Assembly (NCBI RefSeq): GCF_019279795.1
Contig: NC_056726.1
Span: 1,019,798,835-1,019,862,834, forward strand
Length of the DNA: 64,000 nucleotides
Direction: 5' to 3'
Source: Protopterus annectens
Lineage: Eukaryota; Chordata; Ceratodontiformes; Protopteridae
Shown: piece after piece, positions 34,684 through 47,420 of the stretch
Numbering within the stretch: the stretch's first letter is position 1
Layout: each line of letters begins with the position of its first letter
The notes under the pieces: generated by a model
The model's database searches: none
Told to the model about the DNA's origin: nothing
Seen by the model: only the letters and a program-made list of their open reading frames with translations
Translations under genes and position numbers: made by a program

Positions 34684-37477
34684 ATGCTACTCAATGCTAG
34701 AAGTCTAAACCTCAAAATGCACTCACTCGAGGCACTCCTTAAAATGGAGAACATTGACATCTGTGCAGTGACAGAGACCTGGATCAAAGCTCCAGAGAGC
34801 ACCCCTGCATTACCAGGCTACAATTCATACCACACCTTTCGGCCACCTAACCCAGAACGAAGCACTAAAGGTGGAGGCGTGTCCATATTCATTAAGGATA
34901 TCCACACCTCCAGGCTAGTTGCACAGCATAATGCATCCGAGATTATCCAAGTGCAACTAACTCTGGGCAAGACCGCAATCCAAATTGTAGCTTGCTACAG
35001 ACCCCCACCATACCCAAGGATTCCCACTCCTCATTTCATGATACACTGGAAAGTATTAGGGTACAACCCAACACCCTAATAATGGGTGATTTCAACTACC
35101 CCACCATTAGCTGGGAAAACTACTCATGTACCAACTCTTTTGCTCAACGTTTTCTAGAATTCATAAATTCCAATGCCTTGGATCAACTTATTCATACCTC
35201 CACCAGGGGCAGCAATATCCTAGACCTGGTCATTACCAACATGGGGAACTGGTGTTCCACACCAGAGGTCAATTCCTCGTTGATCAGATCCGACCACAAG
35301 CTAATCAGCCTAGACATCCACATCCCACCCCCACCCCCAATTAGGGAAACCTTCGTAAAAAACTTCTCCAAAGCCAACTTCACACTTCTTAAGACAGAAG
35401 TGGCAAACTTCACGACACCCATGCAGATGGACAATAGAGGTATGACTGCTGAATCCTACACAAATGCACTTTATAAGCACTTACACGAGTGCATGGATCA
35501 TGCTATCCCTATTAGAACCAATATGCTATCCTCCAAAAAAAGGAAGCCAATCTGGTGGTCCTCTGCCATAAACAAACTCTACAACAGAAGAAAGAAACTG
35601 TTGTAAAAAACAGTAAAATCCCATGATTGGAGAAACTCCCTGGTCATCCTTAGTAAGAAGCTGAGATCCCTCATAAAATCCTCCAAAGCTAGTTACAAAA
35701 ACAAAATTGCCACTGACTCTAAAAACAACCACAAAGCATTCTATAGCTATGTCAAGAATCTCAATGAGAACACCCAGCTCTACTCTGAGTTACAGCACAA
35801 TGGCACGAAATATACAGAACCAACTGATATTGCCAACATCCTAGCAGATAGGTTCAGTGCTAACTTTACCCCCCTCTCACCCCCTAGAGGGCCCATCTCT
35901 ATACCAGAAGAATGCAAAGTTCCTATAATCATGGCTGCACAGGTAAAAAATACTCTCCAAAGCCAAGAACACAGCATCCATGGGACCTGACAATATCCCA
36001 GGCTGTGTTCTACATGAATTACAGAATGAACTGGCACCCTACCTAAGTATCATGTTCAATCATAACCTCACCTCAGGCTTTGTACCCACTGAATGGTGCA
36101 CTGCAAAGGTTATCCCACTCCACAAAGGTGGAGCTACGACGGACCCCGGGAACTACCGCCCCATTAGCCTGACGAGCCTGGTCTGCAAGGCCATGGAACG
36201 TATCATAATGGAACTCGTAAACAAAGACATTGGTAATCTCCAAACTCTGGACCCCACCCAGTTTGGATTTGTAAAAGGCAGATCATGTCTCCTAAACCTG
36301 ATTGACTTCTTTGAAGCAGTCACCAAAGCCATAGATAGGGTAAAATTGTTCACACTAGTATCTAGATCTCGCCAAGGCTTTCAACACCATCCCCCACTCT
36401 GGAATTATAGATAAGCTCACTAAACTAGGTATAAATCCCTATGTCACAAGATGGGTTTGCAACTGGCTCATGGACAGAGCCCACACTGTGAAAGTAGCGG
36501 ATTCCAAATCCGACTTCAGACCAGTGACAAGTGGAGTACCACAGGGTTCAGTCCTGGGTCCTCTCCTGTTTGGTATCTACTTCTCTGAAGTGCAGGCTAA
36601 CACATAAGGTCTTTGGCTAACAAAGTTTGCAGATGACTGCAAACTAGGAGCCATAATCGAAACTCCTAACGATGTGGACAAACTACAAAAGGGCCTCACT
36701 GAGATAGATACATGGTGTCAAAGCCATGGCCTGAAGCTCAATGCCAAAAAGTGTATTGTCATCCCCTTTGGTAAAAACTCTGTACCCATGAACTACCACA
36801 TAGCTGGTAGTCTACTTAATGCTGAAAATGTGATAAGAGACCTTGGGACACAGGTGGACGGTAGTCTCTCCTTTGATAATCACATCACCACAGTGGTCAG
36901 GAAATCCTTCTACGTGGCTCATCTCATCACAAAAGGATTCTCATCCAGAAAAAAAGAGGTCATTGTTCCCCTCTACTCATAACTCATTAGACCCATTATA
37001 GAGCACAATGCCCCTTTTGGTATGTGCCTCACAAGACATCTACAACAACTGGAAAGACCACAGAAATACCTCACAAAGGTGATTACTGGCCTCAAACAGA
37101 TGCCCTACGCAGACCGTCTCAAAAAACTACAGCTTTACTCCATCGCATATCGCCTACTCAGGGGCGATCTCTGCCTAACATACAAAGCTATGTCAAACCC
37201 AGAGCTGTTGGACATGCTCCACTTAAAGAAATCCCAATCCCTCTGAGCTACACGCCCTAGGGACCTAAACCTTGTCACCGCAATAAACAGAACATGCTGG
37301 AGGGAGAGATTCCTGTCCCAGAGACTTCTCATACTCCGGAACAGACTACCTATCTATGTCAAACAGAGATCCTCATTAGCACTCTTCAAGAAAAATCTTG
37401 ATGATTGGATGGGAAATGGGAAATTCACCCCAGGGATCACTTCTGTGGCTCTGCTCGACAGGGGCACAGGAAAATAA
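34684..37477 (+). pseudogene. LINE ORF2 (endonuclease + RT), subfamily 2
   Basis: The endonuclease spans MLLNARSLNLKM, TETWIKAP, GDFNYPTISW and RSDHKL, with a frameshift near 35030. A TAA follows RRKKLL at 35604-35606. RT frames: 35980-36414 (PLHKGG, NYRPISLTS, QFGFVKGRSC), a shift near 36340, then [13 protein letters not shown], a TAA at 36604-36606, FADDCKLGA, and 36674-36982 and 37022-37246 for the thumb. Catalytic motifs themselves are intact. The damage is stops and frameshifts. Confidence 0.75.
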
Positions 37478-37582
37478 TTTTCTTGGGTGGCGAAAGCCAG
37501 GGTACATTTTTTTGACTAGGCTTATATAGGCCCTAGGGCCAATAGCCTAGTACCTACCAATGAACTTACCTATGAACCTATG

Positions 37583-38340
37583 TCCATAGCACATATTTGT
37601 AATAGTGTATAGGCATATACACTCCATATCCTTTGTTCATAACGTTTGTTTTTGGCAGAATGTGTGATTGCTATGGTCCATGTTATACTCATATTTGAAG
37701 ACTTCAACTACTGTATACGGGATACCCATGGATTCCCGAATGCACACAATTCCGATGCTCACAGTACCAGTTCCAGACTCCCAAACCCCACAATACCGAA
37801 CACTCAAACTCACGACAGTCAAACTCACAAAAGTAACACAAACACAGAACACACACACAGACACACTGCTACCCATCACATCCAAACAAACCATCCTACA
37901 CTACGTATGACCAGGTGGGCATGCCCCCCTACAACCCCCATGTGTGTGTGGCTGCGCACCCCACACCACCCCTACTTTAATAAACTACCTCCGAGACAGC
38001 ACAAACAGACACACAAAGCAAACCGACACCCACACATTACAGTCCTCCAGAAACACACACCACACTCAGAACACACACCACAGTAATCAGAAACAACACT
38101 TACACACAGTAACCTACCTGGACTACAGCACCAGAAGCACTAACAAAATGTCCCTTAACATTGGGATTGTAGAACTCGCGGTTCTGGTGTTTAGGTACTG
38201 TGGTCTTTAAGCCTCGTGATTACGCATGTCGGTATGTAAAGCATTCAGTATTTGGTAGTTATCCTATTTATATGTACCTCCATGGTTGTGTAGCTGTTGT
38301 TAACCTATCTATATATCTACATATATATGTATATCCATAT
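37583..38340. other. intergenic, no gene seen
   Basis: The left part is CA-rich (many ACACAC words at 37790-38110), which explains long Thr/His/Asn frames on the plus strand. No domain is recognisable. Confidence 0.5.
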
Positions 38341-38577
<237 letters not shown>

Positions 38578-38677
38578 ATACACCTTTCATTGGGTACATG
38601 GCGTTTTGTCCTATTTCCATGAAATCCTCCCTTTTGTGTTTTAACCTGTCACAATACACAACTGCCATTGATACATC

Positions 38678-38800
38678 TCAGGTAGCTTAGTGGTAGGTTA
38701 TTGTGAAAATTGTGTACATGGTTGCATGTTCTAATCCTGGCAGTGGTCATTTTATCTCTCAGAGTAGGCACTGGTAGTACAAGGGTGAATAACACACATT
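38678..38800 (+). mobile_element. tRNA-derived SINE head
   Basis: TAGCTTAGTGGTAGG (box A-like, 38683-38697) is followed about 35 nt later by GGTTGCATGTTCTAATCCTGG, with GTTCTAATCC matching box B. The spacing and the AGTGG-GGTAG context are those of a tRNA gene 5' half. No acceptor stem pairs properly, so a SINE and not a functional tRNA is likely. The 3' limit is uncertain. Confidence 0.5.
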
Positions 38801-38984
38801 TCAGCAGTTGTGGGCAGCTTTGCCCGTGATCTGCGCGATGTTCAGCAAAGGTTAGACTTGTGTTGTGCTTATCAGTGTAATCATGTTTAAGCGCCGCTTA
38901 CCGGCACTTACCGGTGCAATAACCTTCTAACATGTGCTTAAAAGTGCTTTAATAACCAGCATCCAACATCCCTTATTCGGGACC

Positions 38985-39075
38985 TCAAAATGACGTAACA
39001 GCCCTTGCGGGTCTTGAAACCTGGACCATAAACACCACGGTCACTGGCTTTACCACTGAGGCATCTGGGATATGT
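38985..39075 (-). mobile_element. tRNA-derived SINE head
   Basis: On the minus strand, TGCCTCAGTGGTAAAGCC (complement at 39046-39063) resembles box A, and GGTTTCAAGACC (complement at 39010-39021) resembles box B. The sequence continues into non-tRNA DNA. It may extend to about 38890, where GCTTACCGGCACTTACCGG contains a short direct repeat. Confidence 0.5.
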
Positions 39076-39183
39076 ACAACTTTTATGGTGTTTAGTATGT
39101 ATAGTGTACTACAGCCGTTCCTCAATACTGCAAGCAAATGTGTAAGTCAGTTGGTGTACATATGTATGATACTTGTTAATGTC

Positions 39184-39560
39184 ATGTCCAAGTCAGGCTT
39201 AATGGATATGCTCCACCTATGGGAATCCATGTCACAGTGAGCCACACACTGTAATGAGCTACACCTTGCCACAACCATAACTGGAAGATGCTGGAGTGAC
39301 AGATTCCTGTCACAGGTGCTCCCCATGCTTTGGAACTACATCCCTGATGACATTATACACAGCCCCTCAATAACACACCAGGGAATCCTTGCAGAGTGGG
39401 TGGGCAACAGTGGATACAACCCAGGGATCCCACAATTGGCTCAGCTCACAAAGGGACAGTTAGTTAATCAATGGGGTGGCGACAGCAGACACATTTTGGC
39501 TAGGCTTATGAATGGCCTCGGGCAGTTAGGCATGTACCTACCTATGTACCTATGAACCTA
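39184..39560 (+). mobile_element. LINE 3' fragment (ORF2 end, 3' UTR, tail)
   Basis: It encodes LMDMLHL, then CWSDRFLSQ, LPMLWNYIP and a shortened C-terminus, homologous to the last ~90 codons of the other ORF2s. The 3' UTR has GGGGTGGCGACAGC and TTTTGGCTAGGCTTATGAATGGCC, and the tail is CCTATGTACCTATGAACCTAT. This is a 5'-truncated insertion, the commonest LINE outcome. Confidence 0.7.
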
Positions 39561-39774
39561 TACATACAGTATCAACACATTCTTCTAGCTTAATTTACTG
39601 TTCAGGTATTGACTTACCTTGTGCCAATGGCATTTGTGTGTACAATAGTTGAGGGCTGCCTATGTAGGATGCACACAGTAGACCACCTATACATGACAAT
39701 TTACATGTGGTCATGTGTGTGTGCCATCCATGTTTACTGTGTGTGCAGGTGAAGAAGGGTCAGTCTGTAGGTCC

Positions 39775-40968
39775 TTACACTGTGAGTGTGTGTGCTATAC
39801 ATTCCCTCTTTGCCAAGGCATGGGCATACTGAGCATGCCTCCATCTGCCTACTGGGGCTGGCACAGGGTGTTCATGGTCTGAGTCCCTCTGTGCCTTTGG
39901 TGCCCTTGGCAATAGTGGTGGGCTGTGAGGGCCTTCACCATTCTGTCCCTGCTGCAGCTTTTTCTGCAGGATCATATTATGTAGCATGGCACATACTATG
40001 AATATGTGGGCACACATGCCTGAAGAGTACTGCAAGGCTCCACCAGATATGTCCAAGCAACGGAACCATGATTTCAACATCCAAAACATACGCTCTATGA
40101 TGATTCTGGTTTGTGCGTGTGCCTCATTGTGGCATTCTTGCATGAGTGTGTGTGCATTTATGATGGGAGTCATCATTCACAGTTCCAGTGCATAACCAGC
40201 ATCCCCCACCAGGTGGCCATATGGGATGTCCACCCTGGCAAATACCTGATACAGCTGTGAGGCATGCCAGATGTGGGAGTCATGGTAGCTTCCAGGGCTG
40301 CCAGCAAACACATCCACGATAATGCCCTGGACATTGCAAACAACCTGGCAGTTGATGGAGGGGTATCCCTTGTGGTTTATGTAGTGCCTACCCTGCTCAC
40401 CAGGTGATGACTTGATGTGTATGTGCGTGCAGTCTATTGCACCCAGTACCTCCGGGTAGTCTGACACACGGTGGAAGAGATGCATTTTGCTGGCCAACTC
40501 CTCTTTTGGTGGAAGTATATGTGCTCATTGGCATGTGATAACATGGCATCCAGGAACTGATGGACTACCCTGGATGCTGATGCCTGTGAGATCCCCATGG
40601 TGCCTTTGAAAGGTACCTGTGGCTAGTATTCTCAAGCTTACAAATACCTTCATGTCCACTGGGATGGGTTCTCCTCTGTTATTTTTGGCTCTGAGGCGTG
40701 GCCGGCACAGCTCAACAATTTGTTGTATGGTGTCCCTGTCCACCCTGTAATGCTCTACTATCTCCAGATCATTTAGTGCCTGGTAGGTTACCCTTGATCT
40801 GAACACTCTTCTCTTCCTCCGGTGCCTGAGGTGGTTGTCAGCATCATCCTCCACACCAACTTCAGTCTCCAACACATGCTGATGAATCAAAGCTATGGCC
40901 CCTAACATGTACATTGTAAAAGTTCCCCATCTGTTTACACCGATGATGCAGAGTTTTTGGGAATACAC
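39775..40968 (-). pseudogene. Harbinger (PIF/Harbinger, HARBI1-like) transposase
   Basis: On the minus strand the protein starts at 40968, with RVTYQALNDLEIVEHYRVDR and LRILATGTFQ as the helix-turn-helix-like N-terminal part. The DDE nuclease follows: LGAIDCTHIHI (first Asp, codon 40432-40434), LVGDAGYAL (second Asp, 40201-40203) and IIIERMFWMLK (Glu, 40093-40095). Defects are an extra base near 40609, a missing base near 40510 and TGA at 40177-40179 where Trp is expected (ALEL-stop-MMTP). All three catalytic residues remain. Such enzymes cut the terminal inverted repeats and need a Myb-like partner; a candidate partner gene lies 15.6 kb away on the same strand. Confidence 0.85.
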
Positions 40969-42794
40969 AAGTGTGTGTGAGGTGCTTTCACACTTTATAC
41001 TATTGTGCTTTGGAAGCTGCTGATGTCATTGGGTATGTATGTGCAATTCCAGCTGAAGGGTACCTTACTTATGGGTTTTAGAGCAGGTACTGCTATTGTG
41101 AGGCCTTTGGTGTTGAATTACACTTGGCTGCCATGATTCATCTAATGCCCTTTACTTCCCTTTTCAACCCGATTCCCCTTCCATTGTCAGGCATGCATCC
41201 AGCTGCCTGCTTTCTTGTTTTGTACTTTCCCAACTCAGGATTGTGTTGCAAAATGTGTTATGTAACTGATCTACTGCAGGTTTGCTTTGTTCTGCTGTGA
41301 CAGTTCTCTTTTCTTTACAGTACGGCACCTCCCCTTTCCTGTTATGCAGGTAGCTGCTAGCAGCCTTGTTAGCTGTCGTCAATGGCCCACTGTGAGTTCC
41401 TAGGTGTTAATTACTCATTTGTACTCCAATTACCATGCTACAGCATTTTCTTATTGTCTTCCCATAGCCTTCCTGTTTCAGCTGGGGTGCGCGCCAAGCA
41501 CAGTCATTTACCGGGTTTCGAGCGTGCTTTCCTCCACATTCACATGCACTTTCGGTCACCTTGTGTGCTCTCAGCTAAGCAAAGCTATGGCTACTTCCAA
41601 ACCCCTATCCTGCGGCTTTGCTTAGCAACAGGCAACCCGGATTAGCAATGCTCCAATGTGCTTACAGCTATGGTGGCACACCCCTCTCTTGATGTCATGT
41701 TTACCTCCAGGCCACTCCTCGGTGTTGTATCACTACACCGTGTACTACATCCTTATGCCAGCGGGGCGTTTGCGATTCAGTATTACTTGACTCATTTGCA
41801 TGGCATTGACTACTAATTCCTAGTTACTGCGCAGAACACTGTCACAGGCCCTTAGCAACCCTTGCGCCATGGTTGTGGTGTAGCATGCATGCCATTGACT
41901 GTTATGGGGAATTCATGAATTGTGTTACATTGCAGTTTTATGACATCTAAATATATTTTCCTTATGATCCCATTTGCACATCGATGCACGGCGGTTTTAC
42001 TTTGCATTAGTGTGGCCATGACAGTAAATGTTAAATGTTATTTTTTTATGTGTTGTGCATGTTTTTTATGCCATTGGCTATATATTTAGCCATTGGCATA
42101 TATTAACATTGTCATATGTAAGTTTGGTCTGCTTTCATGGCTCCAATTTTATGTTTGAAAAAATGTAAACCTTTTATTGGTTTACATTTCTGTATGCTTA
42201 CGCTACGCCTGCACCATTTCATGAATTGCTATATACCTTCATTTGCATGCTACACTGCTGCACATGGGGTAATTACCATACACGCACCACTAGCTGCACA
42301 GCTCTGGTGTACGCTGGTAGTGCACACGGAAACAGCTCGTACCTGAATCGCTCGGCGGCTATATTTGGCGTTAGAATGCCTACGCTACACCTGCACCTGG
42401 TGCAAGCGTCATGAATCCTGGGGAAGATTTTCTCACTAAACAAATAAAATTAAAACCTAGAATAAGGCTGCTCATCATCTGAAGAAACTCAAATAGATGT
42501 CTTTGAACTTCGTTCCTTACTAAATGTTGTGAATTAATAGCATAATAAATTTTGATGGAGGATTATTGAAACTAGGAAGACTAGCTATTATCAGACATAC
42601 GTGTAAATGTTGTAAATTGTTAGATTTTGTGTTTTTACCTAATAAGAAATTGTGGTTTAAGTTCTTAAACTATATTAGATATAATGCCTTAGTATGATTC
42701 TCAAATGAAAGTGTAACTACTTTATAATAATTTTAGGCTAAAGCTAAGCAACCAATAAAAATATTAAAAAAATAAAAAAAATATCTATGGTTAA
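40969..42794. other. no gene seen; CpG-rich patches
   Basis: CpG-containing patches occur at 41486-41640 and 42290-42420 in otherwise AT-rich DNA. The phrase TACGCTACGCCTGCACC (near 42198) recurs with one change as TACGCTACACCTGCACC (near 42380). These may be subterminal repeats or the far end of the Harbinger element, but I could not find its inverted terminal repeats. AT-rich DNA with an A/T run (42750-42785) follows. Confidence 0.35.
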
Positions 42795-44400
42795 CCATGT
42801 CTACAGATGATTGCAAACTGTGAAACACTGACAAGTACACCTCTAGAGGGAGCTTACATTTAAAAATGCCTAGTGTAATCTAAATGGGCTTCAATTAGAT
42901 GCTGAAAATGTAACATTATGGCATTTTCCAAGCATCCCCCAGTATATAGCATTAACGATATCCCATTTCAAAATGAAAATGGAGTTCAAGACCTGGAAAA
43001 CTGTGTTGATAATTCACTCTCCTTTGATTGCCATGTAGCAATGATTGCCATCAAGTCTTATTTGTGCTGTTGATCACCAAAGGAATATCATCCAGATCTA
43101 AAGAGGTTATTGTTCCTTTGTACTCAGCAATGATCATTCCGATTATATGGAATATGGCCAAGGCATTTGACACAATACGCCACTCCGGCATTGTTGATAA
43201 ACTCAAGAGGTTATGTACAAACTTGTATGTCATCTGGTGGATAGCCAACTGGCTCACAGACAGGACCCAGGACATTAGAATTGGGGAGTCCACCTCTATA
43301 AAGAGGACAGTCACAAGTGGAATCTCTCAGGGATCAATCCTTGGACCACTCTTTTTTGGCATTTACTTCTCTGAAGTCAAGGCCAATGCTAATGGTCTCT
43401 GGCTGATTACATTTGCAGATGATTGCAATTTAGGAGCTGGCATTGAATTCTACACTGACACAAACATTTGCCAGGAGGGGCTAATGCAGACAAACAACAG
43501 GTGTCAGAGCCATGGACTAAAACTAAATGCCAAGAAATGCATAATAGTATCCTTCAGAAAGTCATACACCCCTGGTAACTACCATATTGACAGCACACTC
43601 CTTAGAGTTGACCCAGTAGTCAGGGACATAGGGACCTAGATGGTAATCTAGCCTTTGACCATCATGTGTCTACAGTAGTGAGTAAATCATTCTGTGTTGC
43701 ACAACTTATAAACAAAGGTATGGCATCTAAGTACAATGAAGTCATTGTTCCACTGTAGTCGGCATTAATCAGACCTGTCATTCAATACAATGCCCCCTTT
43801 GGTATGTACCTAACCAGGCATGTCAAACAATTCGAAGATCCACAGAGGTTCCTTATTAAAAGAATACAGGACTTAAGTAAAATGTCCTATGCAGACCGCC
43901 TCATGGCCCTAGCCCTGTATTCTGTCTCCAACAGACTTTTGAGGGGGGAGATCCATGCCTGACATACAGGGCATTGTCAGACTCCACTTTGATGGACCTC
44001 CTGCATATCTGCAAAACAAACTGCATCAGAATTACCTGTTCTAAAGACTTGAACCTTGCCTGTGATAATAGGACTTGCAGGAGAGACAGGTATGTATCCC
44101 AGAGACTACCACATCTATGGAACAGGCTCCTCATCCATGTGAAGCAGAGTTTCTTCCTAACCCAATTCAAGTGTAACTTGGACAATTGAATGGAGAACAG
44201 GAATTCATCCCTGGTTTGGCACCTATGTCTGTAAATGGTTCATCTCCCAGGCCCTAGCTTGTAAATACTTTGTCTCCCAAGCCCCTGCTTATACTTATCA
44301 GGGGTATCAGAACTTGTCAGAAATGTGGGATGCATGGCTAGGCTTAAAAAAGGCCCTTGTGGTCATTAGCCTAGTATACACCTATGAGCCTATGAACCTA
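42795..44400 (+). mobile_element. diverged CR1-like LINE, permuted fragments
   Basis: It begins with a decayed RT segment from the FADD region (TCTACAGATGATTGCAAACTG) to the SRSKEVIVPLYSA block ending near 43150. It then jumps backwards to the earlier RT segment AKAFDTIRHSGIVDKL and runs forward through the same FADD and thumb regions to a 3' UTR (GCATGGCTAGGCTTAAAAAAGG) and tail (CCTATGAGCCTATGAACC). Two overlapping pieces of the same ORF are thus joined in permuted order. Its sequence is closer to the 59-61 kb LINE than to the 5-16 kb copies. Confidence 0.65.
43028..44190 (+). pseudogene. LINE RT fragment, older subfamily
   Basis: The frame 43028-43639 holds the junction PIIWNMAKAFD, then [28 protein letters not shown] and LKLNAKKCI. 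Stops and shifts follow from 43637, and a last piece at 43974-44189 has DRYVSQRLPHLWNRL. The Pro of the usual GVPQG motif is Ser (GISQG). It is not functional. Confidence 0.65.
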
Positions 44401-44765
44401 TATAATACAGTGCTCTCTTAAGAATTTACCTTACCAGACATATCAAACAGATTGAAATACCCCAGAAGTTTCTTACATAGGGGATCAAAGGTGTACAATC
44501 TGTAAGTGACCAGGAAAGGCTAGTTCCAGGAAACTGTTCCTGTTTTCAGTGTCTTATAGGCCCCCAGAGGAGACCCATGCCCTGCTTTCCAAGTTATCTA
44601 GGAACCAATATTTCAGAATCGTTTTTACATTAAAAATCAAACAGTCCCACAAATACCAGTACAAGGGATCCAAACCTGCTTGGGCAGATCAATAAAAAGA
44701 CAGATTAATAGATTACTTAACCAGTGTCTCCCTCACCTCTGGAATAGAGCCCCCTGCAGATAAAA
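44401..44765 (+). mobile_element. LINE ORF2 C-terminal scrap
   Basis: NLPYQTYQTD in one frame and YLTRHIKQIE in another show a decayed copy of the TRHLQQLERPQK region. It is followed by a weak match to the RLPHLWNR block near 44725-44745. It starts immediately after the tail of the preceding copy. Confidence 0.4.
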
Positions 44766-45789
44766 CTGCATAATACACTATCTTCCTATTAGCAGGATAT
44801 GGTACATGACTACCTACATCAGTTGCATGGAACAACAGCCTATTGGCAGCCATTAATATGTCTCAATGGCTGCTTGCACATGGCAGGCATAGTGAAGGAA
44901 GGCAACAGCTGCACATTGCAAATGAACATATCTGCTTTGGGCATGTGACTGCATCTACCCTGATCATGGGTCACTTATGTAAACACTGAAACCACTCATT
45001 TATCTTTATTGTTGTCTCCACTCCTGGCCATGCCTGCTCACATGGAAATAGCTGACACCCTGTTTTGCTCTACCATCTCCTGCACCCCATGGTCATGGAA
45101 GGTCTTATGGATATGTATGATATTTTTCTAAGTCCACTGTGGACAACGCACACAAGACAATCATGTTACCATAGTTCTGCAGTGGTCCACTCCCCAGTAC
45201 ATATCTCCCAAATGACATATCCACTTGGCAAAACTGGCTGTAGTGACAGCCATTCATGGAACACAGACATAGACCCACAACCAAAGCCCACAGACTATGA
45301 TTTTCCCTCATGCACATGCCTGCACATTTTCAGGGATAGCTGCTCAATCTGGACAACACTCTACTCCTGGACAATCCACACCATCACCTGAAGACTTAAT
45401 CTCTGACAATCCACAATACACTAGCCATAAGCAGGCTTATTATAGGAAATGCCTGTGACCCTACTACCCATGCTAACATTGTTGGAAAATGCCCCTGTGC
45501 CCCCCACCTATGCAAGTAGTGTAAGTAGTCTGCCTACCCCCTAGCTCATGTTGGTTAGCTAACATCTGATGCACAACATGACCAGTCAATGCATTGTCCT
45601 CTATTTCCTGGGTGTGTAACAGCATGCATTTCTTTTGTGCTGTGTTTATCATGTCATGATCCCTAAATGTGCACCAGATGTTAACATATTTTACCAGTCA
45701 CTGCCTTGTGTGACAGCCCACCACAGCTGGGTCTGCCTGTGAATCCTCATATGGTTTCTCCATTCAGTGTTTGCCAATGTTATCATCTC
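44766..45789. other. intergenic, no gene seen
   Basis: Unique-looking sequence. A 108-codon plus frame at 45065-45391 has no recognisable domain and is mirrored by a minus frame. Confidence 0.45.
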
Positions 45790-46110
45790 CTCCTGCTGTA
45801 ATGTTTAAAATAGCACTATGTTGTATAGCATGGCTTATACTACAAACAGGTTATTTGTCATCACAGGGGTGTACTGCAGTGCACCACCAGATGTATTCAA
45901 GCAACATGTGTGAGACTTTAGTATTCTGAATACATATTCAGCAATGTTCAGTGTCTTCACCAGTGCAATTTTCTATGCCCTCTCTGCCTCTGTCTGGAGG
46001 CTGTAGATGGGCATCATCAACTATGGCTCCAAGACATATGTGGCACCATTTGTAACACACAACAGCAAACATCCCCATGAGGTGATGATGTATCAAGCAC
46101 TATCAAACCT
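45790..46110 (-). pseudogene. Harbinger transposase remnant, C-terminal part
   Basis: The plus-strand text GTATAGCATGGC...ACTACAAACA, CAGTGCACCACCAGATGTATT, AAGCAACATGTG and GGGCATCATCAACTATGGCTCCA lines up in order with 39970-40190. There the same positions encode the minus-strand segment from the DDE Glu region to the end of the catalytic core. Frames are fully decayed. It is a second, older insertion of a related element. Confidence 0.5.
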
Positions 46111-46705
46111 TCTGCAATATATAGGGCGCTAGCAAGCAACATTATTGAACACTGTCATGCAAAGCAGTTACTAATGAGTTTTAGGTGGCTAATGTAGATG
46201 CTCCTTCTCACATCAATGTGCAAGTGATTATCCTGTGCACCAAGAAATGCTGCTTTTGCACATCCCAGTTATATGCATCTTTTGCATATCCCAGTTATAT
46301 GTATCTCTATTTTATACCTAGCACAAGTATTTTGTACAATTTGACTTGCTGAATGTTTTTTCAAAGGAAAACATAATGTTATTCTAAAATTGAACACAGG
46401 TACACAAAGTGACATTAAGTTTGTACACACATGTAACATTCAGTTGTAAACATTAGTCTATGTTAAGTGGAATTATACAATAACTGTATGATAGAACACC
46501 AGAAGAAAGGTAATCTTAAATAACTGTTATAACCAACTATAACCATTTTTGGTAATTATAATACAGGAAGAAAGGGACGTTGGGGGAAGGAGAGAGGCGG
46601 AAGGGAAGATAAGAAGGAGAGTGATGTTAGCAGAAGTAGTGGAGACCTAATCATAAGAAATACAGAGACCAAACTCTGCATTTTGTCACCTCACTGTTAT
46701 AGGTT
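46111..46705. other. intergenic, no gene seen
   Basis: AT-rich sequence with a duplicated CATCCCAGTTATATG(C/T)ATCT phrase near 46262 and 46289, a purine-rich stretch at 46565-46625, and no coding signal. Confidence 0.45.
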
Positions 46706-47420
46706 GATAGGATAGGATGATACTAGGCTATTGGCCTGGAGGCCCTTATAAGCCAAGCATTTCACCCATGTTCCCACAAAGTCAGCACCTGTTTCCCCTA
46801 TCAAGCATGGACACAGGTGGGATCCCAAGGGTGTATTTTCTGTTTTCCATCCAGTCATCCAGGTTCCTCTTAAAGAGGGCTAGTGAGGTACTCTGCTTGA
46901 CATGGAGAGGGAGTCTATTCCACAGATGGGAGAGTCTTTGGGACACAAATCTATCCCATCAACAAGTTCTATTAATGTCACAGACCAGGTTTAGGCCTTG
47001 CGTGCTGGTTGCATGAGTGGAGTTTTGACTTACAAATATGCAGCAACTCTATCAAGGTTGGGTCTGAGATGGCCTTGTATGCCAGACACAAGTCACCTTT
47101 GAGCAATCTGTATGAGACTGAGTAGAAGGACAGGGCTTTTAGGATAGGTGTTTGAGTCCCTGGATTCTCCTTGTCAGGAACCCCTATGGTCTCTCCAGCT
47201 GCTGCATGTGCTTGGCAAGGTACGTGCCAAAGGGGGCATTGTACTCGATAATGGGTCTGATAAGGGAGGAGTACAGGGATGTTATGACCTCCTTGTTCCT
47301 GGATGAAATACCTTTATTTATGAGGTGGGCCATGTAGAAAGACTTACAACTGAGGCAAAGTGGTAGGTAAAAGTCAGGTTGCTATCAATCTGGGTGCCCA
47401 AGTCCCTTACAGCTGACTGC
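46706..47420 (-). mobile_element. LINE 3' fragment, reverse orientation
   Basis: On the minus strand this region reads, from 47420 down, the VRDLGTQIDSNLTF block, the IIEYNAPFGTYLAKH region, RLPHLWNRLPL and then a 3' UTR ending GCCAATAGCCTAGTATCATCC near 46710. Minus-strand stops and shifts make it a pseudogene. The frames open on the plus strand are antisense shadows of it. Confidence 0.65.

Larger units (their letters stand above)
33668..37582 (+). mobile_element. CR1-like LINE copy, subfamily 2, near full length
   Basis: This is a complete gene order: leader, ORF1 (33668-34654), ORF2 (34684 to ~37477) and 3' UTR with GGGTGGCGAAAGCC and TAGGCTTATATAGGCCC. The octamer-like tail (CTACCAATGAACTTACCTATGAACCTATG) ends about 37582. 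It is younger than the 26 kb copy but carries several frameshifts and stops. Confidence 0.8.

Noticed and set aside
39775..40968. Domesticated host HARBI1 gene
   Set aside because: Two frameshifts and a TGA inside the catalytic domain, plus a TE-rich setting and a second relic nearby, favour a dead transposon copy.
46717..47337. Plus-strand frames as a gene
   Set aside because: They are antisense shadows of a minus-strand LINE ORF2 fragment, recognisable from its reversed C-terminal motifs and 3' UTR.
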